A DNA stretch of 64,000 nucleotides. Source: Cytophagaceae bacterium. Its GTDB lineage: Bacteria; Bacteroidota; Bacteroidia; Cytophagales; Spirosomataceae. The notes below the pieces were generated by a model, which was not told the DNA's origin, searched no databases, and saw only the letters and a list, made by a program, of their open reading frames with translations. The position numbers and the translations under genes are program-made. Numbering within the stretch: position 1 is the first letter of the stretch; each line of letters opens with the position of its first letter. Positions 26,345 to 36,263 of this stretch are shown here, one piece after another. The stretch covers positions 248,001 to 312,000 of the forward strand of contig JADKIR010000004.1 of NCBI GenBank assembly GCA_016722655.1, in the 5' to 3' direction.

Positions 26345-26662
26345 ATGGAAACAGAAATACTCATCGGAGCCCGAAAGATGGTAAACCCCTCAGAAATACT
26401 GAGCCTTAAGGGGGATGTAAACTACACCACAGTGTTTTTTACTGATGGCCAAAGAAAAGAGGTGGTCGCGACCACGCTCAAGAAAATCCAAAGTCGCCTG
26501 CAGCCTTTCCCGCATTTTTTCCGCATCTCCAAAAATACGATTATTAATTTAAATTATATAGAAGCGATTGAAAATGACAGGGTTAGACTACTTACGGGTA
26601 CATTGGAGTATACTTCAAGACGCAGAAGAAAGGAGTTTGAACTTTGTTTCTTACAAAAATAA
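26345..26662 (+). CDS. Stand-alone LytTR DNA-binding protein (copy 2)
   Basis: A 105-residue lone LytTR domain, paralogue of the protein at 14982 (shared TTLKKIQSRL, PFP-FFRIS, NTIINL). Its gene lies behind a palindromic island promoter. If the response regulator binds there, this LytTR protein is a second-tier regulator, perhaps of the phosphoesterase genes downstream. No receiver or membrane domain. Confidence 0.88.
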   Translation: METEILIGARKMVNPSEILSLKGDVNYTTVFFTDGQRKEVVATTLKKIQSRLQPFPHFFRISKNTIINLNYIEAIENDRVRLLTGTLEYTSRRRRKEFELCFLQK

Positions 26663-26717
26663 AAAATCACGTTTACCTTATTTGAACCTTAAGGGGAATT
26701 ATTACAATTTAAGAATT

Positions 26718-27767
26718 ATGAAAAAGATTATATTAATACTAATTATACTTGATTTTTTCAATTGCCAAGAAGTACTTAGTCAAGTTACTTTTATGGGAAA
26801 TATATATGCAATTGAATCGGTAGGAACTGGTTTAAATGCAGATCTTGGTACAAATATTTATGCCTATAATAGTGGTACTCAATATTTCAAAATTATTAGA
26901 AAAAGCAATAGGTGGTATATGGAAGCCAACATTCCAGGTTCCTTGTCATTTATGCATTATATGTTATACATGACTAGCGGACTATTTACTGATAATCAGC
27001 CACCTTGCTGTGCAGAATGGCAAAATTACGGAGGCGGTGCAAGTGCGATTTGGACCGGGTATCCCAATTCTACACCTCCAGCAGCCACCGGCACTTTCGA
27101 TATCTTAACAATGACAAGCTCATGTTTCGCAGCAGAGTCTTCCACTTTAATTGATACAGATTATATAAGATTACCAAATAAATCAAACGCCTCAATAAGC
27201 TTGATGCCAAACGAAAAAGGCAGGTTAGTATATAGTTCAACAGATCAGGATATAAAATATAATAACGGTAGTCAGTGGGTTAATATGTGGCCACGACCTA
27301 ATTATATGGATTATGAAATTTTAAGTAATCAGAAAATCCTTTTTAGTGTTCCCGGAACAAACATTTCAGGAAATATTGGTGCTATTGATTTCAAGATCCG
27401 AGATCTTTCGGTTTTAAAGTTAGATGATGCCTTGACTTCAAATACAAGTTTGACTATCAATGGGTCAATTTCCATGAGTACCCGGATTGAAACCGCCCCA
27501 CCTACAATCGGGAATCTAATAATTAATGAAAAAGACTGTATTTTAATTTATACAGGAAGTTCTGACTGTGGTCTCCAATTACCAGACCCACTTTCCTACA
27601 ACAGAGGCCGTATTTACAAAATTTTGAACCATGGAAATGGAAATTTAAATATTGTAACACCAACAGGGGGGATTTTTTTCTCAAATACTGGAAGTCTTAA
27701 TTCAATAAATAGTGGAAATAGTCTTACAATTGTTTCGGATGGGTCAAAATGGAGAAAAATTGAATAA
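26718..27767 (+). CDS. Secreted protein of unknown function with phage-tail-fibre-like C-terminus
   Basis: A 349-residue protein, starting MKKIILILIILDFFNCQEVL at 26718 (signal peptide). The frame upstream to 26568 overlaps the LytTR gene and is ignored. The N-terminal part (about 25-170) has Cys/Trp-rich loops (PPCCAEWQNYGGGASAIWTG). The C-terminal 150 residues contain NEKGRLVYSSTDQDIKYNNG and end YKILNHGNGNLNIVTPTGG, patterns seen in tail-fibre or surface-display proteins of Bacteroidota. It is 55 bp behind the LytTR gene and probably in its operon. Confidence 0.65.
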   Translation: MKKIILILIILDFFNCQEVLSQVTFMGNIYAIESVGTGLNADLGTNIYAYNSGTQYFKIIRKSNRWYMEANIPGSLSFMHYMLYMTSGLFTDNQPPCCAEWQNYGGGASAIWTGYPNSTPPAATGTFDILTMTSSCFAAESSTLIDTDYIRLPNKSNASISLMPNEKGRLVYSSTDQDIKYNNGSQWVNMWPRPNYMDYEILSNQKILFSVPGTNISGNIGAIDFKIRDLSVLKLDDALTSNTSLTINGSISMSTRIETAPPTIGNLIINEKDCILIYTGSSDCGLQLPDPLSYNRGRIYKILNHGNGNLNIVTPTGGIFFSNTGSLNSINSGNSLTIVSDGSKWRKIE

Positions 27768-27874
27768 AACCGATTATTAATTATTTAGATATTCACCATT
27801 TATTTTCATCTTGTAAAACTTTTCCAAAAAAATTGACTTTAAATTAAAATCGTACCTAAACTATTAATAAATAA

Positions 27875-30664
27875 ATGAAACACTTTTTATATACTTTGGT
27901 TCTAATTTTAATATCAGGAAAGCTTTTGTATTCACAGCTTCCTTTAAACTATGGTAGTACTGGCTGGAAATATTACATGAAGAACAGTTCGCCAATAGCA
28001 CCTCAAAATTATGTTTCTATTACGGGTGATCCGGGATTCCCAGGCACATATGATTGGAAGTCTCCGTACTATAATTCGGTTTTTGGCATTACCTGGCCAT
28101 CGGGAGCGACGCTTCCCATTGGCTATGGAACAAATTTTCCCGGAGGATTACTTCCCTCCTTTACATGGGGGACAGCTCTTAGCATCAGCCCATATCCAAT
28201 TACTTCTTATTACCGAAAAACTCTAACTGGCATCTCGGGTTACTCTTCAATTACCATAAATTGCAAAAGCGATGATGCCTCTGTGGTATATTTAAATGGA
28301 ATTGAAGTACAAAGGAGCAATCTTCCAGTAGCCCCTGCTCCAATCACCTCCACTACTAACGCCAATGGGGGAATTAACAGTTCCACCAGTTCTTTTGTGA
28401 ATACAGTTACTATCTCTGGATCACTTCTGGCCAGTGTTCTTGCTGCTCATTATATACCCGGAAATATCACCGTGGCAGTAGAAGTGCACCAATATGATAC
28501 ACCTGCCTCTTCTACAGAATTTTCAGGATCTACAGATTCATTTTTTGATATTGAAATTACCGGAACAACAGCCTCGGCAACCCCCACTATCACACGAGGG
28601 CCATATTTGCAGTTGGCTTCGGATAATGTTTCGGATGTGGTAGGAATCATTAGAGACCCAGCCACAACTAAGCAATTTAGGTGGGCTACTAATTCAAGCA
28701 TAAAAGGCTCTGTTAAATATTGGATTGATACTCCTGGTTCTATAGTAAATCAATCATCAGAGACAATGGCAACCACAGATCATTTAATCAATATCAATGG
28801 ACTAACAGCAAATAAAAAATATAGATATGAAATAGGTTACTTAGATCCAATTAGCTCAAGTTTTGTTAGTTTAATAACTAGCCCTGACCACTTTTTTCAA
28901 TCAGGACCTCAATATATGGATGTCTTTACAAAAAAAACAAAGATTTGGCTTACCGGGGATATTGGCTATAATCTTGCTGGATATGCAGGTTTATCTTTCG
29001 CTCCATCAGCCTCAACATACAACCTAGTTCAAAACAATGTAATCTCTGGATTTAATACTTGGGCAAATACAAATATTAACCCTTCTTTGGATTTTTGGAT
29101 ACTGTTAGGGGACAACGCTTATTTAAATGGAACCTCGGATGACTACAAAGATTATTTCTTTGGTCCCCTTCAAAATACGAAAATGATGAAGCAGGCGACA
29201 ATTATACCGGCACTAGGTAATCATGAGTATTATGAGTCAAGACTTACTGCTCTTTCTACTCCTAATCCTGTGCCAACAAGGTCTGGATATACCCTTGACG
29301 GAAGTGGCAATGACCGGCTTTCTAGAAATTATGCCTATTATGACCTTTTTAAAACTCCGCAGAAAGGTCAAGCGGGTGGGGTGCCTTCAAATTCTCCAAG
29401 CTATTATTCCTTCAATGCAAATAACATACATTTCATAATCCTTGATTCTTACGGTGCTGATATTGACCCTCTGACAAGTACACGACGGTCATTATGGGAA
29501 AACAATAGCCCTCAAATGGCTTGGCTAGAGAATGATCTCAGTCAAAATGATATCGCTGTAACCAATACAGAAATCTTTTGGACTGTTGTTGTTTTACATC
29601 ATCCACCTTATACAAAAGGATCCTACAATTCTGATACACTTCATGGCGAACCGGGAGTCAGTTTTAATGATGGTATTATGAATGCGATTGCAAATAAATT
29701 GGTCAGAAAACTTGAAAACCATAAAGTAGATATGGTTTTAAGTGGGCATAGCCACGTATACGAAAGGTCAAAACAATTGAAAGGCTTATATGATGCAACA
29801 GATCCTATTGTTGGGCCCGTAAGTACAGCTATAAACTCGACTATAATGTCCTCTGCTACATTTAAACCTCATACACATTTCAATGCCTTAACACACCAAA
29901 TTAATACTAGTACAGGAAAATATGATGGTTCAACAGATTCTTGTCCTTATGAAACTAGTTCGAATGCCTTGGCTAGTACAAATGGAATAATTTATGCAGT
30001 TGTTGGTTCTGGATCTACTGTCCAAGTAACCCCAATAAACCCAGCCGGACATAAAGCATTACCGATATTTAATTATTCATTGGGTGGGTCAATGATTTTA
30101 GAAATGCAAGTATTTAAATTAGTAGCAAAGTGGATAGATCAAAATGGAAATGTAGGAGATAATTTCACAATAGTTAAAGATATAATTAAACGACCTGAGG
30201 CTGTCCTAGAAATAAGTCCTCTAGATTTACCAAGCTACTCACCTAGTTTTCAAAGGATTTGGGATCCATCTGTCGCTACAGGTATTCCTTTCACCTTTAC
30301 GGCTCCTCCGCCAACTCCGGGAAGCTCATTTACTTTTGTGCCATCCATTTCCTCGTATAATATTATTAATCCGCAAATTGGTCCTTACTATTCTTATTCT
30401 GACGCAACGGGCTGCCTTGCTCAAAATATTCGCTTCCACTTTACGCCTGATTGTTGGCCTGCTTCTGGTGTCAATATATTTAACTTAATTGACAGCCCAG
30501 TTCCTGAAACAATAAAATCCTCAGGAAGCTTATTCTGGTTTAACACAATAAAAGCTTCCTCGGTAGTTAATAGTTATTCTGTAGGTTGGACTGGGTTTGG
30601 GGTAGGATTCCATGCAAGCCCTGCAGCTGTTTTTACCTCAAACTCTATTTCAACTTGTCCATAA
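27875..30664 (+). CDS. Large secreted purple-acid-phosphatase-like metallophosphoesterase (paralogue 1)
   Basis: A 929-residue protein with a signal peptide (MKHFLYTLVLILISGKLLYS), an N-terminal carbohydrate-binding-like beta domain (about 25-230), an FN3-like purple acid phosphatase N domain (about 235-330) and a calcineurin-like phosphoesterase domain. Metal-site motifs occur in order: LTGDIGYN, LLGDNAY, ALGNHEYY, LHHPPYTKG, and SGHSHVYERS. A C-terminal adhesion-like region carries Cys pairs. Family members hydrolyse phosphomonoesters using two metals; the substrate is unknown. It pairs with the 31011 gene, to which it is similar along its whole length. Paired N-terminal words GSTGWKYYM and GSPGWKYYH mark the duplication. 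Confidence 0.85.
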   Translation: MKHFLYTLVLILISGKLLYSQLPLNYGSTGWKYYMKNSSPIAPQNYVSITGDPGFPGTYDWKSPYYNSVFGITWPSGATLPIGYGTNFPGGLLPSFTWGTALSISPYPITSYYRKTLTGISGYSSITINCKSDDASVVYLNGIEVQRSNLPVAPAPITSTTNANGGINSSTSSFVNTVTISGSLLASVLAAHYIPGNITVAVEVHQYDTPASSTEFSGSTDSFFDIEITGTTASATPTITRGPYLQLASDNVSDVVGIIRDPATTKQFRWATNSSIKGSVKYWIDTPGSIVNQSSETMATTDHLININGLTANKKYRYEIGYLDPISSSFVSLITSPDHFFQSGPQYMDVFTKKTKIWLTGDIGYNLAGYAGLSFAPSASTYNLVQNNVISGFNTWANTNINPSLDFWILLGDNAYLNGTSDDYKDYFFGPLQNTKMMKQATIIPALGNHEYYESRLTALSTPNPVPTRSGYTLDGSGNDRLSRNYAYYDLFKTPQKGQAGGVPSNSPSYYSFNANNIHFIILDSYGADIDPLTSTRRSLWENNSPQMAWLENDLSQNDIAVTNTEIFWTVVVLHHPPYTKGSYNSDTLHGEPGVSFNDGIMNAIANKLVRKLENHKVDMVLSGHSHVYERSKQLKGLYDATDPIVGPVSTAINSTIMSSATFKPHTHFNALTHQINTSTGKYDGSTDSCPYETSSNALASTNGIIYAVVGSGSTVQVTPINPAGHKALPIFNYSLGGSMILEMQVFKLVAKWIDQNGNVGDNFTIVKDIIKRPEAVLEISPLDLPSYSPSFQRIWDPSVATGIPFTFTAPPPTPGSSFTFVPSISSYNIINPQIGPYYSYSDATGCLAQNIRFHFTPDCWPASGVNIFNLIDSPVPETIKSSGSLFWFNTIKASSVVNSYSVGWTGFGVGFHASPAAVFTSNSISTCP

Positions 30665-31010
30665 AAATTCATTTAATGGAATATAATAATTGTATTTTGA
30701 CATGCACTTTTGATGGCCAAAATTATTGTAATTTCTTTTATTGAATTCAGATTTCATTTTTCTGGGATAGGAAAGTAATTTTTAAAGAAACAAATTTTAT
30801 TTAACTCAAAAACTCCTTTACTAATGGATATTTTTTACAGTGATTAGGAATAATATAGCTATTTAAAAATTAGAAGACCTTATAATGGACCGCCAAATAA
30901 AAAAACCAGTTTCAGTCGATTGAGATATCAGAAGTCATTTTAATGCTCAGATAAATTATTTAAAATTTGGGTGCTCAAAAAGCCCAAATAATAATAAAAT
31001 AAGCATTACC
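30665..31010. other. Intergenic gap between the two phosphoesterase genes, no gene seen
   Basis: 346 bp, AT-rich, no ORF with coding character, no island palindrome and no clear terminator stem. It must hold the promoter of the second paralogue if that gene is not read through. Confidence 0.4.
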
Positions 31011-33731
31011 ATGAGAAAGATCGCCTTGATTTTTATTTGTATTTTGTATTTCAGTTCCAGTTTATTTGGACAAATAGTACCGTTTGGGAGTCCGGGTTGG
31101 AAATATTATCATCAACTGCCTGCTGCAGCACCCTGCACTGAGCCCCCAAATTATATATCCTCTGCTTCTTTTAGCTGGAAATCGCCGCAATACAATACGA
31201 TAGCTGTACCCGGCTGGGTAAATAATAGCGATACACTGCCAATGGGCTATGCTGTAAACACTTCCAATATTTATGGAGGTTTGACCATTAAAAAGGTACT
31301 CACTTTTAGTGATCCTTCTGCAAAACCCACTACTCTATATATTAGAAGGACTATTACTTTGACATCTTTCCCAAGGGCTTCATATAGTTCTTTTACACTT
31401 AAAATAAGAGCTGATGATGGAGTCAGAGTTTATTTTAATGAAACTGAAGTTGCCAACTATAACTTGCCGACTGGTGCTCTTGGTGCCAATATTTCGGCGG
31501 GTTCTGCTATAGGTACCGACACCATTAGTAAGGTATTTCAAATCTCTAATACCTTCCCGCAACATCCCGAAAGTCCAGATAAAATCACAATCACTGCCGA
31601 AATACACCAAAGTACAGTGGGACTTACTCCAAACTGCTCCACCAATTCCAGTGACCTGTTTATAGATATGCAACTAAGTGGTACATTAGGTAATATTACC
31701 CCTTCACTCACCAGAGGGCCTTATCTCCAATTGCCACTTCCCACAGGAATCCAAGTTAGATGGAAAACCAATATTGCTGAAATAGGTAAAGTTTGCATAA
31801 GCAGCTCAAACCCGATAAGTCCATCAAATCATGGTGAATGCACAATTGATACTGAATCAGTTACAAATCATAAACTGTATATTTCTAATTTACTACCCAA
31901 TACAACGTATTATTATTCAATCCAAAATTCAGTTGACTCAATATATAAAATGGGAAGTGATTTTTATTTTTCTACTTCCCCTCAAAATGTTGACACCACT
32001 AAAACAACCAAAATTTGGGTTACAGGTGACATAGGCCAAACCAAACATAGCGACCAAAGACGAAAAGTTTTGGCAGGTTTCAAGAAATTCAAGACTGAAA
32101 AAAACATCGGCGATATAAATCTTTGGCTATTATTGGGTGATGTATGTAATGAAACTGGAAGTCTTATAGAATATGACACGGCTTTTTTTGCTACCCATGA
32201 CACTTCTGCTCTGAAAATAATGAGGCAAACGGCATTGTTATCATGCGTTGGAAATCATGATTATTATTCAACCCAAGCAACAAAATTCTTGAGTTCTGAT
32301 TCAGTATTAATTAATCGAGCGAATCAATTTGTTTCAAGCAGATATACCAATGTTTTTTTTGGAGGCTTGACCAACAATGTAGATCGAAAAATAAAAAAGA
32401 ATAGCTTTTTCGAATTATTCTCTTTTCCGAAAAACAATTTTGGCCAAAAATATTCAACCTCTGTCAATGACAGCACCAAAGCATATTATTCCTACAATCA
32501 TAATAACATTCACTTCATTGGACTTGATTCTTATGGATTTTACAACAATCGAATGCTATATGCCGGAATTCCAGATTCATCATTAACCGATACCTCTGAA
32601 AATTCACAGTTTATCTGGCTAAGGAACGATTTAAAAAAGGCGAAATCTAATCCAGATATAAAATGGACGATTATGTTTTGGCATCATTCGCCTTATACCC
32701 GGGGTGGAGGCCACTTTTCAGATTCACTTTGGAATGACGAATTTATTCTTTATGGAATTAGAGACAAATTAATAAGATTTCTGGATAAGGGTAATTTTGA
32801 CATAGATCTAATCTTAAATGGTCATAGCCATGTTTATTCACGTTCAAGGCTCATGAAAGGTCATTACGGACTTGAGGATTCTTTTACTCCTTCTGTTCAC
32901 AATAAACCTCTTCTTGACCCACTTTTTGACTCAAAGGCCAATTCAAATGGAAAATATAACAGTGACACTTCTTGTGCCTATTTAAAATCCAGAACAAATG
33001 CGATTAATGAGGGAATTGTTTATGTTTTGACGGGTTCATCAAGTCAACTTCAAAGGTCTGAGGGGACTACTTATAATGCAATCGTAGGACATAAGGCCCT
33101 CAATGGAGCATCATTTACTAACCATAGTAATATATACCAAACTCGCGGAAACATCCAAATGGAAAAAGGAGGCTCGGTTTATATCGAAGTAAAAGACAAC
33201 CGGCTCGACGCAAAGTTTGTACAGGAAGACGGCGTGGTGGCCGATAGTTTCGTGATTTTTAAAGATATTAACAAAAATGACACTTTGGTCAAAGCAATAT
33301 CAGCACTCGACCTGCCAACAGAATCTCCTCAATTACAGCTACTTAAAACCAACTGGCCAAATGTCAAAAGTTTCTCAGTGACAGGCCCCGATGGCTACAG
33401 TCAAACTTTTTCAAATACCCCTGCCATGGTACCTAACCCCCAAATTGGACCGGTTTATATCTTAAAAGATCAGTACAATTGCATTTCTCAAAAATTCAGA
33501 TTTACATTTTCGGAAAAATGCTGGACCGACGTCACGATCAACAATACAATAAATACGCCTACACTACAGGTAATAAATGCAACAGGAAAAATCACGGCGG
33601 GAAATAAAATTCTTGGCAGCTCAAATGTTAAATACAATGCAGGAAAATCAATTACACTCACACCGGGTATGTTTTTTATCCAGAATCCGGCAAGATTTAT
33701 GACAAATATTGCTGCTCCAAACTGCCAATAA
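31011..33731 (+). CDS. Large secreted purple-acid-phosphatase-like metallophosphoesterase (paralogue 2)
   Basis: A 906-residue paralogue of the 27875 protein with the same layout: signal peptide (MRKIALIFICILYFSSSLFG), beta-rich N-terminal domain, FN3-like domain, then phosphoesterase motifs VTGDIGQT, LLGDVCN, VGNHDYY, FWHHSPYTRG, and NGHSHVYSRS. The second motif reads GDVCN where paralogue 1 has GDNAY. The C-terminus (about 840-906) has NATGKITAGNKILG and SITLTPGMFF, a pattern common in Bacteroidota surface proteins. Activity is expected to be extracytoplasmic phosphoester hydrolysis; the divergent loops suggest different substrates. Confidence 0.85.
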   Translation: MRKIALIFICILYFSSSLFGQIVPFGSPGWKYYHQLPAAAPCTEPPNYISSASFSWKSPQYNTIAVPGWVNNSDTLPMGYAVNTSNIYGGLTIKKVLTFSDPSAKPTTLYIRRTITLTSFPRASYSSFTLKIRADDGVRVYFNETEVANYNLPTGALGANISAGSAIGTDTISKVFQISNTFPQHPESPDKITITAEIHQSTVGLTPNCSTNSSDLFIDMQLSGTLGNITPSLTRGPYLQLPLPTGIQVRWKTNIAEIGKVCISSSNPISPSNHGECTIDTESVTNHKLYISNLLPNTTYYYSIQNSVDSIYKMGSDFYFSTSPQNVDTTKTTKIWVTGDIGQTKHSDQRRKVLAGFKKFKTEKNIGDINLWLLLGDVCNETGSLIEYDTAFFATHDTSALKIMRQTALLSCVGNHDYYSTQATKFLSSDSVLINRANQFVSSRYTNVFFGGLTNNVDRKIKKNSFFELFSFPKNNFGQKYSTSVNDSTKAYYSYNHNNIHFIGLDSYGFYNNRMLYAGIPDSSLTDTSENSQFIWLRNDLKKAKSNPDIKWTIMFWHHSPYTRGGGHFSDSLWNDEFILYGIRDKLIRFLDKGNFDIDLILNGHSHVYSRSRLMKGHYGLEDSFTPSVHNKPLLDPLFDSKANSNGKYNSDTSCAYLKSRTNAINEGIVYVLTGSSSQLQRSEGTTYNAIVGHKALNGASFTNHSNIYQTRGNIQMEKGGSVYIEVKDNRLDAKFVQEDGVVADSFVIFKDINKNDTLVKAISALDLPTESPQLQLLKTNWPNVKSFSVTGPDGYSQTFSNTPAMVPNPQIGPVYILKDQYNCISQKFRFTFSEKCWTDVTINNTINTPTLQVINATGKITAGNKILGSSNVKYNAGKSITLTPGMFFIQNPARFMTNIAAPNCQ

Positions 33732-33738
33732 AACACAA

Positions 33739-33769
33739 AAAAGCAAGCCCAAATCCAGGGCTTGCTTTT
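33739..33769. terminator. Bidirectional terminator between convergent genes
   Basis: Twelve-base perfect stem AAAAGCAAGCCC / GGGCTTGCTTTT with a 7-nt loop, A-rich on the left and T-rich on the right. It serves the phosphoesterase gene and the convergent PepSY-like gene. Confidence 0.92.
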
Positions 33770-33786
33770 ATTATTTACCTAATATA

Positions 33787-35157
33787 TTAAGAATTCTTTA
33801 CTGAAACAAACTTCCCGTTTTTGTCGAAAGTAAGTTCATAAACTTTATCATTGTATTTTATTTTTACTACATAACTGATTCCGGTGGTACGGGTTACTTT
33901 TTTGGCATAAACCAAAACGTTGTTCTTATAATTGGCTATCAAATAATCAGTTGCTGCTTTTGGTAAAGATGATTTTTCTATCCTAATCTCAGAAAAATTA
34001 GAGCCATAAGCCTGAATTATTATTCCTTTATTATCAAATTTAAGTTCTACCACTTTGCCCTGAAACAAAATACTTACCAGATAATAAACCGTACCGTTTG
34101 AAGTTAATCTTTTTGCACTCTTAAAAGTGTAATCCGGAAAATTGGATTTGAGATAATTTCGGGTGTCAGCTAGTAGCGAATCTACTGTGAAAGGCTTTGG
34201 ATTATTTGAAGGTAACACAAATAGTGAGCCGTTTGCATCAAATTTTAGCTCCTGAGTCTTGCCGTTTACTTTAACAATAACCAAAAAATATTGAGACGTT
34301 CCAATCGCTATTTTACGGGCGTTTACAAATGTATAAGTCCCCAATTTAGAAAGATACGTTTTTATTGATTCCGGCAATTCTGTTTCTTTTAACTCAGTTT
34401 TGTTGAGATTTTCTGCTAAAATCGAAGCTATTTTGCCATTAGCATCAAATTTCAAAGTTAGATTTTGAGATTCCGTTTTTAATTTTAAAACGTAAGAAAC
34501 CACGGTATTTTTGAAGACTTTTTCACCCGAAACAAATACGGCATTGGGATATGTTTTCTTTAAGTATTCTGTTATTGAAGCAAGTAAATCAGCTTGTTTC
34601 ACAGCTTCAACCCATTCTCCACTTAACACAGTTTTCGTTAAAAATTTTCCATCACCGTTAAATGTCAGCAATATTTGAGTTGAATTGCTTTTTAGTTTTA
34701 CATCATAGGTAATCAGAGTTCCGACTGTTTTTTTCTCAGCAGAAGCAATGCTAAAATTAGCAAAATTGCTCTTAATGTAATCTTTAATTACTTGTAAAAG
34801 CTCTGCCTCTTTTACTGATTCTGTTTTTTTTGTTTCATTGAAGTTATTGATTAATACTCCATTAAGATTAAATTTCATTTCAATCACAGCATCTTTGTAA
34901 ACGATTGTAACCGAAAAATAGGCAGTTGATGCAGTATTTGAGCTTACTTTTTTTGCTTCTTTAAATGTAAATCCGGAGTATTTTTCCCGCAAATATGTTT
35001 GAATAGTCAATGGAAGTTGCTCCAGTGTAAGTTTCTCATCACCACTTACAGCATTATTAGTGTAATTATAATCTGCACTTTCGATTATATCACTTTCGCA
35101 GGAAGTAAAGCCCATCACCATAGAAAGGCCTACAAACAATTGTAAAATTCTTTTCAT
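33787..35157 (-). CDS. Lipoprotein with six PepSY-like repeats
   Basis: A 456-residue lipoprotein (MKRILQLFVGLSMVMGFTSC; lipobox FTSC). The mature protein is six consecutive units of about 65-70 residues, each with a helix LPxxIxxYLxxxY followed by strands ending LKFDxNGxxx, the PepSY-like (DUF2874-type) fold. Most Bacteroidota members carry one or two units, so six in tandem is long. The family is periplasmic with no assigned enzyme activity; inhibition or ligand binding is suggested by analogy with PepSY. Transcribed alone. Confidence 0.82.
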   Translation of the reverse strand: MKRILQLFVGLSMVMGFTSCESDIIESADYNYTNNAVSGDEKLTLEQLPLTIQTYLREKYSGFTFKEAKKVSSNTASTAYFSVTIVYKDAVIEMKFNLNGVLINNFNETKKTESVKEAELLQVIKDYIKSNFANFSIASAEKKTVGTLITYDVKLKSNSTQILLTFNGDGKFLTKTVLSGEWVEAVKQADLLASITEYLKKTYPNAVFVSGEKVFKNTVVSYVLKLKTESQNLTLKFDANGKIASILAENLNKTELKETELPESIKTYLSKLGTYTFVNARKIAIGTSQYFLVIVKVNGKTQELKFDANGSLFVLPSNNPKPFTVDSLLADTRNYLKSNFPDYTFKSAKRLTSNGTVYYLVSILFQGKVVELKFDNKGIIIQAYGSNFSEIRIEKSSLPKAATDYLIANYKNNVLVYAKKVTRTTGISYVVKIKYNDKVYELTFDKNGKFVSVKNS

Positions 35158-35242
35158 TTAAGTAGTTTTTTTAGATTCACCCGATAAGTTTTTATGAGCA
35201 AAAATCAGACCAAAACACTACTGTTTTTTTGAAAATTAATTA

Positions 35243-36199
35243 CTAATCACCTGAAAACTTGTCAAATGCGAGTTTTTCAACAAATGTATATTTGGAACCA
35301 CGCTGCATAAATCCTACATGACCTCCCTGGTCGCAAAGAATCAAACGGATGTTAGGATTATTTGTGACAGATTCAATCTCCAGACATTGGGGACTCAAAA
35401 AGGGGTCATTTATGGCCTGAACAATGTAAGTTGGGACTTCAATTCTTGGCAAAAGTGGTTTGGAAGAAGCTTTTTCATAAAATTCGTGGGCATCACTGTA
35501 CCCATGAAGTGGTGCAGTGTATCGATTATCAAACTGCTCAAAGTTGCGGATTTTCTTATTCTCATCAATTTTAAGAATGGGGTGATCAGGAAACATTTTT
35601 GATTTTTCTTCAATCTTTTTGCCCAATTTCTTCAGAAAACGTTCCATATAGAATCGCTTACCCGGTTTATCAAGCTCTGCCACAGAACTAGGCAAATCTA
35701 AAGGAACCGATGCCACTACAGCTCCAATCACTTCCGATGGTACTTCCCCGGCATATTCTCCCAACAGCCTTAAAGTCAAACTACCACCCATCGAAAATCC
35801 AACCAACAATATTTTTTCGTAACCTTGCTTTATGGCATGTTCCAACACGTATTTAAGATCGCCGGCATCGCCATGGTGATAAAACCGGGGCAAACGGTTG
35901 ATTTCTCCGCTACAACTCCTCGAATTCCACATCAGGCCGTCGAAACCTGCAGCCTCCATTATTTTTGCAATTCCTGCTACATAATGTCGGGTAGAGTCTC
36001 CTTCCAGACCGTGGGTGGCAATTACCAGTTTTTTATTTCCATGTTTTTTCCAATCCAAATCCAAAAAATCACCATCCGGAAGCTCCAGCCTTTCCCTTTT
36101 TGTTTCGATTTTTACTTTTCTAAATAAACTTGGATATACCGTTTGCCAATGCCCGTTGGCTTGCCATTTGGGAGGAACAATTTTTACTTTTTCAGACAT
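35243..36199 (-). CDS. YheT-family alpha/beta hydrolase
   Basis: A 318-residue cytoplasmic alpha/beta hydrolase. The family opening PPKWQANGHWQTVYPS, the HGLEGDSTRHY oxyanion strand, nucleophile elbow GFSMGGSLT (Ser near 137), acid in AINDPFLSP near 265, and final histidine in DQGGHVGF near 293 form a complete triad in the YheT/embryogenesis-associated EMB8 subfamily. The reaction is presumably ester hydrolysis of a lipid-like substrate. It sits 64 bp after the KAS III gene on the same strand but behind a stem-loop. Confidence 0.9.
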   Translation of the reverse strand: MSEKVKIVPPKWQANGHWQTVYPSLFRKVKIETKRERLELPDGDFLDLDWKKHGNKKLVIATHGLEGDSTRHYVAGIAKIMEAAGFDGLMWNSRSCSGEINRLPRFYHHGDAGDLKYVLEHAIKQGYEKILLVGFSMGGSLTLRLLGEYAGEVPSEVIGAVVASVPLDLPSSVAELDKPGKRFYMERFLKKLGKKIEEKSKMFPDHPILKIDENKKIRNFEQFDNRYTAPLHGYSDAHEFYEKASSKPLLPRIEVPTYIVQAINDPFLSPQCLEIESVTNNPNIRLILCDQGGHVGFMQRGSKYTFVEKLAFDKFSGD

Positions 36200-36211
36200 T
36201 CAAACATAATA

Positions 36212-36240
36212 AAGCCCCAAAACTATTCATTTTGAGGCTT
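36212..36240 (-). terminator. Stem-loop terminator after the KAS III-like gene
   Basis: AAGCCTCAAAA pairs with TTTTGGGGCTT on the minus strand with a short loop and a weak T-rich tail. It may only attenuate transcription into the YheT gene. Confidence 0.65.
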
Positions 36241-36263
36241 AAAATCATAATATTTTTAAAAAA

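Noticed and set aside
26568..26717. N-terminal extension of the 26718 protein
   Set aside because: Overlaps the LytTR gene in another frame and hides a signal peptide.
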